From Apoda limacodes (taxonomy: Eukaryota > Arthropoda > Insecta > Lepidoptera > Limacodidae): a stretch of 64,000 nt of DNA. The stretch covers positions 9,858,001-9,922,000 of the forward strand of contig OX291551.1 in assembly GCA_946406115.1 (NCBI GenBank). The letters are read 5' to 3'. Positions 47,820-59,799 of this stretch are shown in pieces. How positions within the stretch are numbered: the first letter of the stretch is position 1; the number at the start of each line of letters is the position of its first letter. The notes below the pieces were generated by a model. That model was not told where the DNA came from, searched no databases, and worked only from the letters and a program-made list of their open reading frames with translations. The position numbers and the translations under genes are program-made.

Positions 47820-48316
47820 TATGATGTCCGTCTGTCTGTCCGACCTTTAAAAAGCTTTATAATTTGTATCGTAAAAGAAAGATGACTGAAATGTTCACAG
47901 ATTATGTGTTATTATGTCGGATTACCCAAAAATAATAAAATGCAAGGGGTCCGTATACAGAAAACACGTTTTTGTTGTTTTTGGTCTATAGTAAAAACAG
48001 TATTGCATACAAACTTTAAACTTGCAGTGATTATTGTATGAGCCTAAGTGTAACAACAAATAATTAAAACTTAAGCTATTACAATTTTAAATAACCGTAT
48101 CAACTCCATCTAGCGAAACTAGTCTAGACTATTAGGTGAAACCGTTAAACATTTGTTTTTTGGAAACGATATTCGAAGTTAGGTAAGCAACGTCGGGCTT
48201 GGTCAGTAATTGGATGGGTAACCACTTAGCATCACAATTTTTGTTCATAAATTACGTAAATGGTGGTACGAAATCTACGGTGCGCGAGTCCAACTCGCAC
48301 TTCACCAATTTTTTTT
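47820..48316 (-). repeat. CCGGCC-family repeat, long inverted copy
   Basis: On the minus strand the order is the degraded CCGGCCAAGTGCGAG start (at 48316), GTGCGCGAG-like residues, the 5S-like block, GTTTCGCTAGATGGAG, ACAACAAAAACGTG and a final GACAGACAGACGG. This parallels 44171-44716. Confidence 0.75.
48175..48232 (+). pseudogene. 5S rRNA-like segment inside the CCGGCC repeat
   Basis: GAAGTTAGGTAAGCAACGTC, GGGCTTGGTCAGTAATTGGA and TGGGTAACCACTT follow the eukaryotic 5S rRNA intermediate element and box C. It agrees with the 44.2-kb copy over GTAAGCAACGTCGGGCTTGG apart from a small indel. Again only the second half of 5S is present. Confidence 0.72.
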
Positions 48317-49026
48317 TTCACCGTTTTTTGTTTTATAGCTCGGCATATCCTACGCATTTAGACGATGGTTCGAAGTTTAAAACTATTGATTTATTATGAT
48401 TAAACGCTTTATGCCTTCCAGCCTGTTCTTCTATATGTATATATTTTACATATACATATTTTATAACATATGTTTTGTGTGTTACATATTTTAATATTTA
48501 CCACAATATTGAGAATCATTTTACCCCATGTTAGATTATCCGACTTAAGGCCGGTCTTAATTAGTTTCAATTAATTTATCTGTAATACGGTCTACCATTT
48601 GACAAATAAAACAAATACCTTTGTAAATATTTAATTGAAGCTAGGGTTCAGCCTTGTTTCAATAAAATACATTCCTACACAAAAGGGATGGTGAACGGGA
48701 GCTCTCTCCGACATATAAAAAATGGAAAATTAAAAGTGTCAGGAAACATTTGGCGTTCCGCCACTACTGGTAGCATTGATGTGGCAGTTGGGGACTACTT
48801 ATTTATGCAGTAGCACTTAGACCAAAATAATGTTCCTCTAGTAAGGAGCCCAGAATATTTCAAATACAAAAACAATCTTTTACAAACTGAATTTCGTTTA
48901 GTTAAAATGAACGAAGCTAGGTTGAACGACTAGATTCTTAATAATATGTTTTACTACTGAGGGACCTCAGACATTAGTTTTACGTTCTTCGCTTAATGTA
49001 TATTACTTAGTGTAAATTTGCCAGGT

Positions 49027-49145
49027 TGTTTCACATACGGCCAAGTCTAGACGGTACGACGCGGTACAGAAATATCTCCGAGCTGAGGCAAAATTCATCT
49101 AACGTTAATAACCACTTCACGCCTTTATTGCTTACCTCCAACGTC
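49027..49145 (+). repeat. Dispersed repeat fragment, partner at 8410-8545
   Basis: CAAGTCTAGACGGTACGACG and CATCTAACGTTAATA match the partner; diverged. Confidence 0.4.
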
Positions 49146-49524
49146 TTCTTCAATGGTAGAAAACAAAGCGTAATATTTGCTTGAATATTTTGAAATTTTG
49201 GTAAAAAATGTTGGTTGGATTGACGGATAAAACAGATTTTATTGTATAGCACAAAGCAGTTTAAGAACGACTATTTTTTGTTTTATATTGGAATAAACTG
49301 AAACGAACGCTGTTATTATATAAAAAGAAAACTTTATTAGAACACGTTTCTTTCTCAAACTCTCTTAATTACTGATATAAAATTTTACATCGTATAAGGT
49401 TGCAATGTCTAAAATACAATTTTATTGTTTAATAAATTTGTATTCAAACTGGCATTATCCATATGTATTGTCATTGTTCTAAATCTTGTACTTTTATATT
49501 GTTTGAAGCTTGTATGTAATTTTT

Positions 49525-49721
49525 GACGTGACAACGTCTTATAAATTGGTTTGCCGGGTGACACTTCAAGAAACTGCGTTACGCTCCGCTCACGTTATGC
49601 GCTCACAATGAGAGCGAGTGAGAGGCACGCGCCCGCCTAAGAGCGAGAGAGACAGACATAAAATCATTGTCACGTAAAACTTTCGCCCGTATACCGACTT
49701 TACAGGCAACCAGTTTTTTTT
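49525..49721 (+). repeat. 197-bp dispersed repeat, copy 3, identical to copy 1
   Basis: Identical to 6213-6409 over the full unit. The flanks are different, and a diverged repeat (shared with 11555) begins about 70 bp downstream. Confidence 0.92.
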
Positions 49722-49794
49722 ACTATATTATATAGCAAGACCAACTAAATCATGTTTCTTTTAAGAGAATACGATTCGCGGCGTCCGACAGTGC

Positions 49795-49900
49795 TCTAGG
49801 ATTAAATATCTAGGTCTGCCAGTTTTCTATTAAATTATTAAGTTTAAAAGCTATTCAGGATTCAATTTTTTCATACAAATGATCTCGAATAAGATTAAAC
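49795..49900 (+). repeat. Dispersed repeat fragment, partner near 11555
   Basis: AATATCTAGGTCTGC, GCCAGTTTTC and TTCAGGATTCAA are shared. Confidence 0.5.
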
Positions 49901-50253
49901 GTTGATAAAAACTGTTTTTAGGATTTGAAAAACCACATACATAGATATTCGGCCTACAACGTTTCACAGCATTTGTTCAGTAAATGTCCAAAACAAGTAA
50001 GAAATTCGTTTGTATTAAACACGCTGCAAGAAGCCGCGAATTGTATCCTCTTAAATTTAAACTTTTTTATTATTTGTAAGATAATCCGCCATAATAACAC
50101 ATGTTCTGCAAAAATTTTAGCTATTAAGATTTTAGTTATTAAAAGGTTTCCTTTGGCAAACTTTGGGTACGGTATTTATATAAGGAATTAAAGATTTTTT
50201 AAGATGCGATTCATAGTTTGTTAATTGTAACTATTCAGTAAATTAACATAAAA

Positions 50254-50310
50254 AGCGGTCAAAGTCCAACTTCGCACTTTCAGAGTTCCGTACCAAATGT
50301 AGAATATAAG
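50254..50310 (+). repeat. CCGGCC-family 5' fragment
   Basis: Degraded start (AAAAGCGGTCAAAGTCCAAC) with GAGTTCCGTACC. Confidence 0.5.
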
Positions 50311-50329
50311 CCGTCCGAATAATACAATG

Positions 50330-51310
50330 TCATGTCTTATTCACATCATTAATATAATAAAAAATAGAAAAGGACCCATAATTGAGCCCTGAGGGACTCC
50401 CATAGTGACTGCTGATCCCAGAGTTCCTTTACTGTTGATATCTATTTTCTGTTCTCTGCTACTCATGTATTAATAGTGCCACATCTGCATCGGTTGTGGA
50501 ACGGCCTTTTATAAAGCTAAACTGTTTAGTACTAAATCAATGACACAGAAATGGCTTAACATTTGACAAAGTATGATTATTTCAAAAACTTACTGAGTAT
50601 AGGTAGTATTAAATTAGGCCGAAAATTATTAGGATATTTTGTGACAAAGAATGATTTTTTCAAAAACTTTATTGAGCATGATTTGTAATTGGTATGTTTT
50701 TATACCCTTTTTAGTAATACAATTCTTTCTTTCAATAACCACTAACTGCCCACAATGATCTGACTCTAGATTGCTTATAATTGATTTTTAATTGGTTTTA
50801 TGTCAGTAAATAGGTATATTGTCGATGCGAGTGGCACTAGATACATACAGCAATTCTCAAATAAAAAAAATAATCTAGTGCTTAATGAGCTATTTTCTAA
50901 AATGTTTTATTGAAATTACTGTTTTGGTTCAGCGATTCTTCCATAACAATTTCAAAATTATCATAAATTGCACAAGGGAGTTTGTAAACACTCATAACAA
51001 TAAGATGCTCAACTTATATACAGGACAGCTCGGTAGTTCGCTCAACTGAGATACCCACAATATTTTTACGTTACTTATAATTTAGCTGTTTATTAACTAA
51101 AATTTAAAGAGCCAACATGAGCTTTCCACCTGGTGATTAGTTAAATGGAAAATAAAGTGATGGCTCCATGATTAGTGTTCTGTGATACATAAAATGTCAA
51201 TCTTTTGGCAGTTTACGAACAATTCAATTTCTAGTTCTTTATGAGATATTCCTTGTTGATTCTGATGCACCAAGTTTAATAGAATATTATTTTTAGTATG
51301 ACAAAGATTT
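50330..51310 (-). pseudogene. LINE-C relic: endonuclease and reverse transcriptase pieces
   Basis: On the minus strand from 51310 the reading is NILLNLVHQNQQGISHKELE then IELFVNCQKIDILCITEH with the catalytic Glu of an APE endonuclease. Later EHLIVMSVYKLPCAIYDNF-like residues (near 50970) and LESDHCGQL with the catalytic SDH motif (near 50760) follow, then NYFRP- and KGRSTTDA-like RT residues (50650-50490), and GVPQGSIMGPFLF (near 50390). Between STTDA and the GVPQG block about 150 bp are missing. Stops and frameshifts break every segment. The family is the same as at 43010. Confidence 0.8.
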
Positions 51311-52686
51311 TTTTTTGCTGATTGGTAATCTAATTTAAATTATAACATGTCAAAGTACTGCACTGTTCTATAGAAGCAGGTTGTTTAGCCAAATACTTAG
51401 CTATAATGTCAATTACACTGCTCAGTGAAAACAGATAAGTTTAGCCAAATGCTTGAAAGCCAAGTAAGAATAAATGAAATAAACAATAAAAAGATAGCAA
51501 CATCGCTTACACTCTAGTAGTCTAGTATAATGTGAGATAATATTTATGTCTTGTCCTTTTATTATTATATTATATTTATGACTAAAAATACTGTTAGTAT
51601 CTATCACATGAAAGTTATTGTTATTGCTCGACATAGTTTGCAAAGGTAAATTAAACTCGCACCTAAAGTTGTTTTCCTTCTGTGGCTAAAACTGTTACAC
51701 ACACCCTTACAACATGGAAATGTAAACATTACAATTTTATTTACTTTCAGTGCGCTTATACTACTATAATATTGTCTCACTTTTATTACATTACCTCTGT
51801 TACCGATAAATATAACTAATGTAAAGAATGAGGTGATTTTGTCATTTTTAAACTTGTCATTGTATTAACATAGTTGGCATTTGTCATACAATTATTTAAA
51901 ACTAGTTGACCTAGACTTGGGAAAGTGTCATCAGTAAAAAACATTGTTTTTTTTTTCATATTTTATGTCGTATAATGTATAAACATGTTTCTCATTAGTG
52001 AAATTTTTTCTGAATTTTGTTTTATACAGTCTCTTCAATTTAATATATCTAGAGGATATTATCTTTATTCGCTATTTTACAACCAAAGGATTACATGTCT
52101 ATCTTTGATGCTATCAACATACAGGTGTCTCTTTGATGTAAAACATCCATAGATTTTATTTTGAAAGTAGAAACCGAAATCGAGTTTCTCTAAAGGCAGC
52201 GAATCGAACACAAAGTAAGTTCTGAGAAAATGCCTATGAAAAGAATCTAATTTAAAAATGAAACAGCTTGTCTTGAATTGAGCAGGTTTGGAAAATAAGA
52301 AAAAAAAATTACTAAACTAATTTTGTGACACTAAATATTGTTATAAAAACCGTATTACACAACTACGAGAAAAATATTAAATGTTTTAGCAAAAAACGTA
52401 AGTTATTGAAGTTGTACATAAAATTACACATTAAATCCCTTCGAAAGAATAGTATTTTTTCATCAAAAAATAGTTTATATACTAAAATATGACATTAAGT
52501 TACAAAACGTAAAACTGTTAAATCCATCTAATATTAGGTGCGTTTTGTTGACTGTTTCGATGCGTTCAATGTCATAATCCTGCCAAGTTAAAAAGTCATT
52601 AATTCTGTATAACACAGTACAAATCTTGGTTCATTCGCTTTGGTAGGATTATCGCATTATGTACATTATGTTGGTCAACAAAACGC
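51311..52686. other. No gene seen
   Basis: AT-rich. The 73-codon frame at 51422-51643 has no recognisable motif. Confidence 0.45.
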
Positions 52687-52930
52687 CACTATAATAAGTG
52701 CGAAAGTGAGGTTGTTTGTCAATCCTTTACGTCGCAACGAAGTTTCTAATTGAGGGCAAAGATATTTTTTATTTTTTATATTTGAAGAGAAAGAGAAAGT
52801 TCCAGCAGGAATAATTAACTATAGCAAACTTCATTACTGTAACAGCTATGTAACTATAATCAAGGATTTGCCGTAGATATCCCACGCTAATAACCAAATT
52901 CAACGCGTGTGAGCCTGGTAGCCACCGTTA
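52687..52930 (+). mobile_element. Helitron-like fragment
   Basis: Starts ATAATAAGTGCGAAAGTGAG, has TTAACTATAGCAAACTTCAT and ATCCCACGCTAATAACCAAA: the block order of the Helitron-like family. Confidence 0.6.
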
Positions 52931-53190
52931 CTACTAACTTGGTTTGGGCCCACATGACGGCGAGTGTAAGTGTGATGTCCAATAATAAACAACTTTATTA
53001 ATATTTCTAAGGGAACTTTTATAGAACTTAGCATTTTATGAAAGCCGTAAAATTTGTGCCATCAAATTTGCCCGCCTCTTTTTCATATTTTTGCTTTGGT
53101 TTTGGTACACATTCTTTATACTAAAAGAGGCTAATCATACTGTCACCCTGAGCGAAATTGAATAAAGTTAAAGAATTTGTTGCTATTCCA
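52930..53190 (+). repeat. Dispersed repeat, partners 56290-56345 and 57660-57880
   Basis: The first part (GTTTGGGCCCACATGACGGC, GATGTCCAATAATAAA) is shared with 56290-56345 and the second (AAAGCCGTAAAATTTGTGCC, GCTAATCATACTGTCACC, GAATTTGTTGC-like ending) with 57660-57880. At the partners these parts are separate, so the junction may be a composite. Confidence 0.6.
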
Positions 53191-53315
53191 TGTGGACGTA
53201 ACTATAGCAAACTTCATTACTATAATTACAGCTATAATCAAGGAGTTGCACTAAAATCTTACGCTGATAACCAAATTACGATGGCGAGTCGCTGCCAAAA
53301 GCTATTATTGGATTT
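53190..53315 (+). mobile_element. Helitron-like tail fragment
   Basis: GTAACTATAGCAAACTTCAT, CAAGGAGTTGCACTAAAATC and GATAACCAAATTACGATGGC match the tail of the neighbouring Helitron-like copies. Confidence 0.55.
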
Positions 53316-53475
53316 TTAGTATTATTGAAGTTTTTTTCAAAATATCAGTTCTTTGGCTTTGGCTACACTATGTAAGTGCGTATTTTTGTTTTCATTTAAC
53401 AAATAATTTGTATGTTTAATGAAGTTTATCAAATAAATATTTTTCCATCTTTAATTCAGTTTAAGAAAGCGCAAA

Positions 53476-53842
53476 TCCATACTAATAGGTTTTATAAATG
53501 AGAAAGTAACTGTCTGTCTATCTGTTACGATTGCAATTAACAAATAATTTGTATGTTTAGTAACGAATTTATTTGAGTATCTAATAAATGTTTTCTCTCT
53601 TTTATTAATTGTAACAAAACGCAAATCCATATTTATATTTTAAATGCAAAAGTAACTGTCTGTTTGCTGCCTCTTCACGCTTAAACCGCTGAACCGATTT
53701 AGATGAACTTTGGTATGGAGATAGTTTGAGTCCCGGGGAAGGCCATAGGATACTTTTCCCGTTTATCCCGAAAAAATTAAAAAACTTAGACCTAGCTATA
53801 GCTTCAGCTATAGATTGCCATAGCAATCTTTATTAGTATAAT
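53476..53842 (+). mobile_element. Helitron-like element, left part, split by a LINE
   Basis: ATACTAATAGGTTTTATAAA and TGAGAAAGTAACTGTCTGTC give one start; a second similar start lies at about 53625. It runs to ATAGCAATCTTTATTAGTATAA, where the LINE-A poly(A) begins. The missing tail resumes after 55170. Confidence 0.6.
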
Positions 53843-55169
53843 TTTTTTTTATACCACTAAGGTGGCAAACAAGCCTACGGTCCGCCTGATGGTAAGCGGT
53901 CACCGTAGCCTATGGACGCTTGCAACACCAGGGGCATCACTCGCGCGTTGCCGACCCTTTAGAAATCTAATAACTTCTTTTTTGAAGAACCCCATACTGT
54001 AGTCCTTAGAGAAAACCTTGGCAGGGAGCTCATTCCACAACCCAAGCGTTCGCGGGAGGAAGTTTCTCTGAAACCGCACTGTACGCGACCATTTCGGTTC
54101 CAAAGTGTGAGAATGAATTCCCTGTCGATGGCGAGCGGTGTGATGGTAGAAAGTAGCCGTGGGCATCATTTCGAACAATTCCTCAGAACACAATCCATTG
54201 TACAAGCGGTAGAACACACACAGAGAGGCAAAGTCTCTCCTCAGACTTAAGGGCTCGATACCGCAAGTGAGTTTGGGATCGTCGACAATTCTCACAGCCC
54301 GTCGTTGAACCGAGTCAAAAGGGCCAAGCTGGTATCCGGGTGCAACCGCCCAGAGATGGCAGCAGTACTCCATATGGCGCCGGACTTGCGACTTGTAAAG
54401 TAGCAACCCTTGCCCCGACGTGAAGTACTGCTTCGCTCTGTAGAGTACACCAAGTTTTTTGGACGCCAGCTTTACCTTGTCTAGCAAATGATCTCGGAAC
54501 TGAACATCGCTGGAGATGTCAACGCCAAGGATCCCAATGCTCTTGGAGATGGAGAGGGGAGTGTTCTGGAATTGTGGGACTACAGTGAATGGGGTTTTTT
54601 TAGCGGTGAACGCGCAGACTTGTGTCTTTGAAGGGTTGAATCGGACCAAGTTTTCCCGCCCCCAGTCAGAGACCTTGGACAGACCGATCTCGATTTGAGA
54701 CACAAGTTCTTTACGCTTTTCCTCAACAACGGAACGTGGGATGCTTGCACGGCCCGTGTAATAAGCGTCTCCAGTACTGTCATCTGCATAGCAATGTATG
54801 TTGTTGATGTCCAACATATCATTGATGTGAAGTAGAAACAGCGTAGGAGACAGCACAGAGCCTTGCGGGACACCAGCATTAATGTCCATGCTATCAGAGC
54901 AACTACCGTCAACTACGGCTCGTATGCTTCTGCCGGACGAAAAGCTAGCCACCCATTTGCACAAACCCTCGGGCACTCCGTAAGATGGCAACTTCGGTAG
55001 AAGACCCAGTGCCAGACCCGATCGAACGCCTTAGCTATGTCTAGGCTACATGCCAATGCCTCCCCCTGACTCTCAATGGCTAGTGCCCATCGGTGTGTGA
55101 GATACACTAGAAGGTCACCAGTTGAGCGACCGTGGCGAAAGCCATATTGACGGTCACTGATCAGGTCGT
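53843..55169 (-). pseudogene. LINE-A best copy: reverse transcriptase, 5'-truncated
   Basis: The largest frame is 363 codons (53900-54991). GVPQGSVLSPTLF is at residues 40-52 and YADD at 68-71, the catalytic RT core, followed by the C-terminal region ending VASVHRLR-stop. Upstream the reading GFRHGRSTGDLLV and DIAKAFDRVWH (55107-54999) is in another frame: one base is missing just after FDRVWH, as the 1.4-kb copy shows. The copy starts inside the RT domain, so endonuclease and gag are absent. The 3' end is a T-run on the plus strand. Clade is inferred as Jockey/CR1 group from the RT motifs. It was inserted within a Helitron-like element. Not functional alone, though the RT core residues are intact. 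Confidence 0.88.
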
Positions 55170-55252
55170 GTTTTTAGGAGTTAGGAGTTGCTGTTAGAAT
55201 CCCACGTCGATAACCAAATTTAGGGCAGGTGGAGCCGGCAAAAGATAGTAGT
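55170..55252 (+). mobile_element. Helitron-like element, right part
   Basis: AGGAGTTGCTGTTAGAATCC, CACGTCGATAACCAAATTTA and CAGGTGGAGCCGGCAAAAG complete the tail that the LINE interrupts. The end TAGTAGT is a mutated CTAGT. Confidence 0.6.
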
Positions 55253-55857
55253 TAATAACTAACATAAAAAAATATAAAAATTATGTACTTGGCTACAGTC
55301 AAAATTTAAAAAATACTTTAAGTTACTACAGAATGTTATTAGGGCTGCATGTAAACAAAAAAATCTGTCAATGACGCAACAATAGAATTAACGCCCGTCA
55401 TAAGCTCCTTATCGGAGCGGAACAACGCTGCCCTGTAAAGCCATTTAATTTCGCTTCAGTCTTGCGTGATTTATTATTAATTAATAATGGAGTGATGATA
55501 TTTATTGAAATTGGTAAGAACAAGTATAGAGACTGAATTCAAATCTGCTACGTTTTTGTAACCTAATTATTGGGTTAGGTGAAGAAGAAATAGAAAAAAG
55601 GAACACAAAGTCATAAACGGATTTCTCAAGCTTTAATGTAAGTACAATAAAATAGCAATTTATAACTAGAAAATCAACCTTGTTCTCAAAATTCATTTGG
55701 CAATTGAGGTTGTGCAAATAACGAGTTAAAAGTTGACCACTGTTCCAGCAGTTGACAGGGCTTCACCTAAAATATTTTTCCATTGCTGAAATATATTGAG
55801 TAGTAAGGTGTAATAAATTTTATTTTAAAGTAAATGATTTTTTTATATGTTCTGTAT
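55253..55857. other. No gene seen
   Basis: AT-rich, with a 71-codon minus frame (55502-55717) and no motif. Confidence 0.45.
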
Positions 55858-55935
55858 ATAGCGCTCGGTGGCTCATTTGGTAGTGGGTGGTAGTAGTACT
55901 GCCTGCGGATCCGAGGGGCGCTGATTTGATCTCCG
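55858..55935 (+). repeat. tRNA-like SINE head, degraded
   Basis: GCGCTCGGTGGCTCATTTGG suggests a box A and TGATTTGATCTCCGCAC a mutated box B (GGTTCGATTCC). No acceptor stem, so a SINE head rather than a tRNA gene. Confidence 0.45.
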
Positions 55936-56639
55936 CACAAGACCAACAGCAAATAATAAAAAAATTAAACACTACGCAGCTCCATCTGGTTTTAAAACAA
56001 AGCAAAGCTTTTACTGTGGATACTAGACAATGGATACAATTACTTTCATACTTGTTTTCGTAAATAACTTTAACATTATATGACATAGAAAACTTCCAGC
56101 CTCAAAATAAACTCAATTTTTTATCACATTAAGATTGACCTGTGCGGTAATCGTACCCACGTTCCTCTAAACATTAATGCAATGAACCTTTTTTGTTTGT
56201 CTGGAGTCTGAGTGTCTTCTATGCATAATTTGTATATGAGTACAAAAATGGCAAATAAGTTTTTTTATCAGTTGCCTAACAATCATACTGATGGCCTGGT
56301 TTGGAGCCACATAACGGCGGGTGTATGTATGATGTCCAATAATAAATAAGAAGCGCTTTGCCTTTTTTTTTGAATCCTCATTACATGGGTTTGGATTATA
56401 CCAGTTAAACAAAATTTTCAGAATATGATGTCAATAATGGTCTTCTTAAACTTATAAAGTTTCAATTGCATAGCTCTTATACATTACATTTTACTGATAT
56501 CTAAAAAACCCTGATTTCGTCACTGACTCACTGATGATCATCAAATTTCTTAGGGTACTTCTTGAAGCCCTAGCAAGCTGAAATTTAGTATGTAAGCTAA
56601 TATTAGTACACAAACAACAAAAAAACTAAAACTTGGAAC

Positions 56640-57455
56640 TTTTACCCCCCCCACCTCTTAAACAAGGGGGTGAAAATTTGTATGAAAATTTACCAAATTT
56701 TGATGCTAGAGGTCTAAAAATTGATATAAGGACTCCTTGTCATAAATAATAAAATACATATTTCAGGATTTTTAGTAAATCACACCTTTTATATTATGGC
56801 ATGGAAGTTTGTATGGAATTTCCTTTATAAATTTAATTTCATGATAAAGTTTTAAAAATTATACAAGTACACAGACTTATAACTACAAATTAAAAATATG
56901 AGTACATGTATAAGGTTCTAAAAAAAAATTCCTCAACCCCTTAAATTAGGGGATAAAAGTGTATATGGGACATTTGTCAGGTTTCATAATGTTACTACAT
57001 ATATTATACGAATAATTTTATAATACTAATGTGCTTCGATAAAAATTAAAATGTGGTGACAAGTATTTATAAAAGAAAACTTTTATGGGGATGGGATATC
57101 TCAATGGTGTAGGCCCTGGTTGTTCTAAGATAAAAATCGTATAAACTGTATCAGAGGTCTGACTTCGTAATTTGATGACATAGTAAACCAATCGACTTAT
57201 GCGAATATGGTTTTTTATGATCTTACCCTTTATAAACAACAAAAAAACACAATTGCCATAAGCAACTTACAAAAAGAAGTGAAATCCCACCAAAAACATT
57301 TTCATTTAGATTTTTGCCAAGACGAGGCTCGCACTGTCAAAAAGTTATAAGATCTCATGTAGAGCCAAGCTTCTAACTCTACACGCCTTAACTCTACAAG
57401 CCCTTACTTTACAAACTCTACACCTTAGTCAAAATATGTGGCTTGGCCGTTAAAT
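56640..57455 (+). repeat. Dispersed repeat, single-armed partner of 45805-46605
   Basis: Same block order as 45805-46605, including ATTATACAAGTACACAGAC, TAGGCCCTGGTTGTTC and the end TGTGGCTTGGCCGTT. It lacks the inverted right arm. The CTCTACACGCC-type minisatellite is present at 57376-57425. Confidence 0.75.
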
Positions 57456-57882
57456 TAATTTAAAAAAGTAAAAAATAAATCAACATTTGAACGCGGCGAA
57501 TTGGAGACAAAATTACCTAAACTATTTTCATTATTGTCAATATAATTAGTTTTTTTACAGGCATGAAAAGCTCTAAAAGACTTTGGCCACAACTGGGCTA
57601 TGCCTCGGCCCGCATACTCACGATCGCCCGGTTATGCTATGTTTGCGGGCCGCGGCAGTTATGTACTATATTTCTAAAGGGACTTGTATACAACTTAACG
57701 CCAATTTTATCAAAGCCGTAAAATTCGTGCCACCAAATTTGCCAGCCTTTTTTTCACATTTATGCTTTAGTACAGAATAAAGATGGTGTTGATGGGATAC
57801 ATTTTTCAATATCACACCAAATTAAGCTTATCATACTGTCAACCCCCGTCAAATAAGATGAAGTTAAAGAAATTGTGCCTAT

Positions 57883-59799
57883 TTATATGTTGGAAAGCAT
57901 GAGACCTCTCAGGGTGGGTTCAAATGAAAGGGTTACCTGCAAATTAAAACAAATATGTAAGCACAGCCATTTATTACCACTCCAGCAGACTTCAGCAGTA
58001 ACAGTTAGGAAGTATTATCACATATTGTATTCACAACACAACACAACTTGCGCTTGTCCAGGGCGCGCACCGTGGCTTCTTCAGTTCTGATGTACTGGAC
58101 TTCCGACTTCCCGCGTGCTGTAGTCGTGATCTAGATAGCAGCTTGATGTGGGACCCAGGTGGGACATAGGAATAAGAATAATAAATAAGTAATATAACGT
58201 CACCTCGAAAAAGATTTATCACAAAGTTTCGTTCAATTCCGTTAAATCCATTTAACAGAGATCTCTTTAAAATAATTTAATGGGTATGATAATCCCGAAT
58301 CATTTTTTTTTACTAAAATTTGGAAAAAAAATTAAAAAACTAAATTGAACATGATAAAAAAAATTACAAGAAAGCTAGCTCCCTCGGTAAGTGTCTGTAT
58401 TCATATCCTTTACTTGACACAAAGTCTAGCATTCTATAAATGAAATAAAATTTAATGTAAGTGGCAAAACTGCTAAAATAACCACAAAAGTCTTTTATTA
58501 TATCCAAACGAATTTGTTTACAAGGTAGTTGAAAATATGGGAAAGAAAATGAAATTGTGTATTAATTGAAATTCTTATTGCTTTTTAAATGCGTTAGCGA
58601 CGAGACGCGTTCGAACAAGAGACCTATATTTAAATTTAATAGCCGCCGTGCTGAGGCGAACTCCCTTCTTACAAGCAATTTACTGAACATAAAATGAATT
58701 TACCTATCGATTTTAAAGGTTTTATTAAGTATTGGGGACGGCTTAATTTCCTTTCTGAATTATTAGATCCGTTGTGGTTTTTTATTTGATATAAATATTT
58801 TTTATACACCACCTATGTACACAAATTAATACACCTATATGTAACAGTCTTACTGCAATAAAATGCAACAAGTAGGTAGAAACTTTGCCCAAAAACGTTG
58901 GTCAAAAGTAGTTTTAACTAAAAAGTATGTTTTGACTAAAAATATCGATTAGAGTTGATTTTTAAGTAAATAGATCAAGTCCAAATAAAAAAAAAACACA
59001 GAGATACTACATTATAATTTCCATGTCTAAAATTTAACTAAAACATAATGCAATACATTTTTTACGATAACAAAAAAAACACATAGTTAACCCTAGTTTT
59101 TCCTGTTTTTGTTTTTTTTATATAACGGTTCATATAATTTAGCTGAAGGTAAGAACAATAGGAAATATTTGAGATATTAATAATTACCTAATGTTTTTCG
59201 CCCATACTACGTTCATATTCCGCGTTGTATGCAGAATTGGTCGGGCTTTATGTCTCCTCATAGAAGTTTTTTGACCAAGAGTCTCAATCAAAATAATATT
59301 TGATCGGGTATATATATCGAAATGTCTTTGATATAGGTGCAGTATTCTGCCAGTAATAATTCGGGAAGTTATAAATTAATATGCGAATGTTAAAATATGT
59401 ACATGGACGTATTTGCAACCGACTACAAAAATGGAGGAGGTTCGTAATTTGTAGGTTTCTTTTTATTATGTATGTTCACCGATTATTCAAGACGCCTGGA
59501 CTTATTCGAGGAATTCTTTTTATTTTTAAAACGGTATACTTGCCAAGTGGTCCCATATTAATGTAATGGATTTAAAACTTAAACTTTTGGAGAAAGAAAA
59601 TAAATAATTCATGTTAATTAGGAACTGGTGAAACCCTTTTATTATGATTGTATAAAATTTTGTTACGAGTATGGATGTTTTTAGAGTACGAGAAAAAAGC
59701 AATTCGTCACTAAAATAAAAAAATAAAACTTTTAAACATTCAACAACCGGTACCTAATAGTTTATAACACACTTTTTTCTTATACTTATGCCTCTATTC
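57883..59799. other. No gene seen
   Basis: Mostly AT-rich. A GC-richer patch at 58040-58170 (GTCCAGGGCGCGCACCG) carries no recognisable frame. Confidence 0.4.

Noticed and set aside
48175..48232. A functional 5S rRNA gene
   Set aside because: Only about the second half of 5S is present, inside a dispersed repeat, with substitutions at conserved sites.
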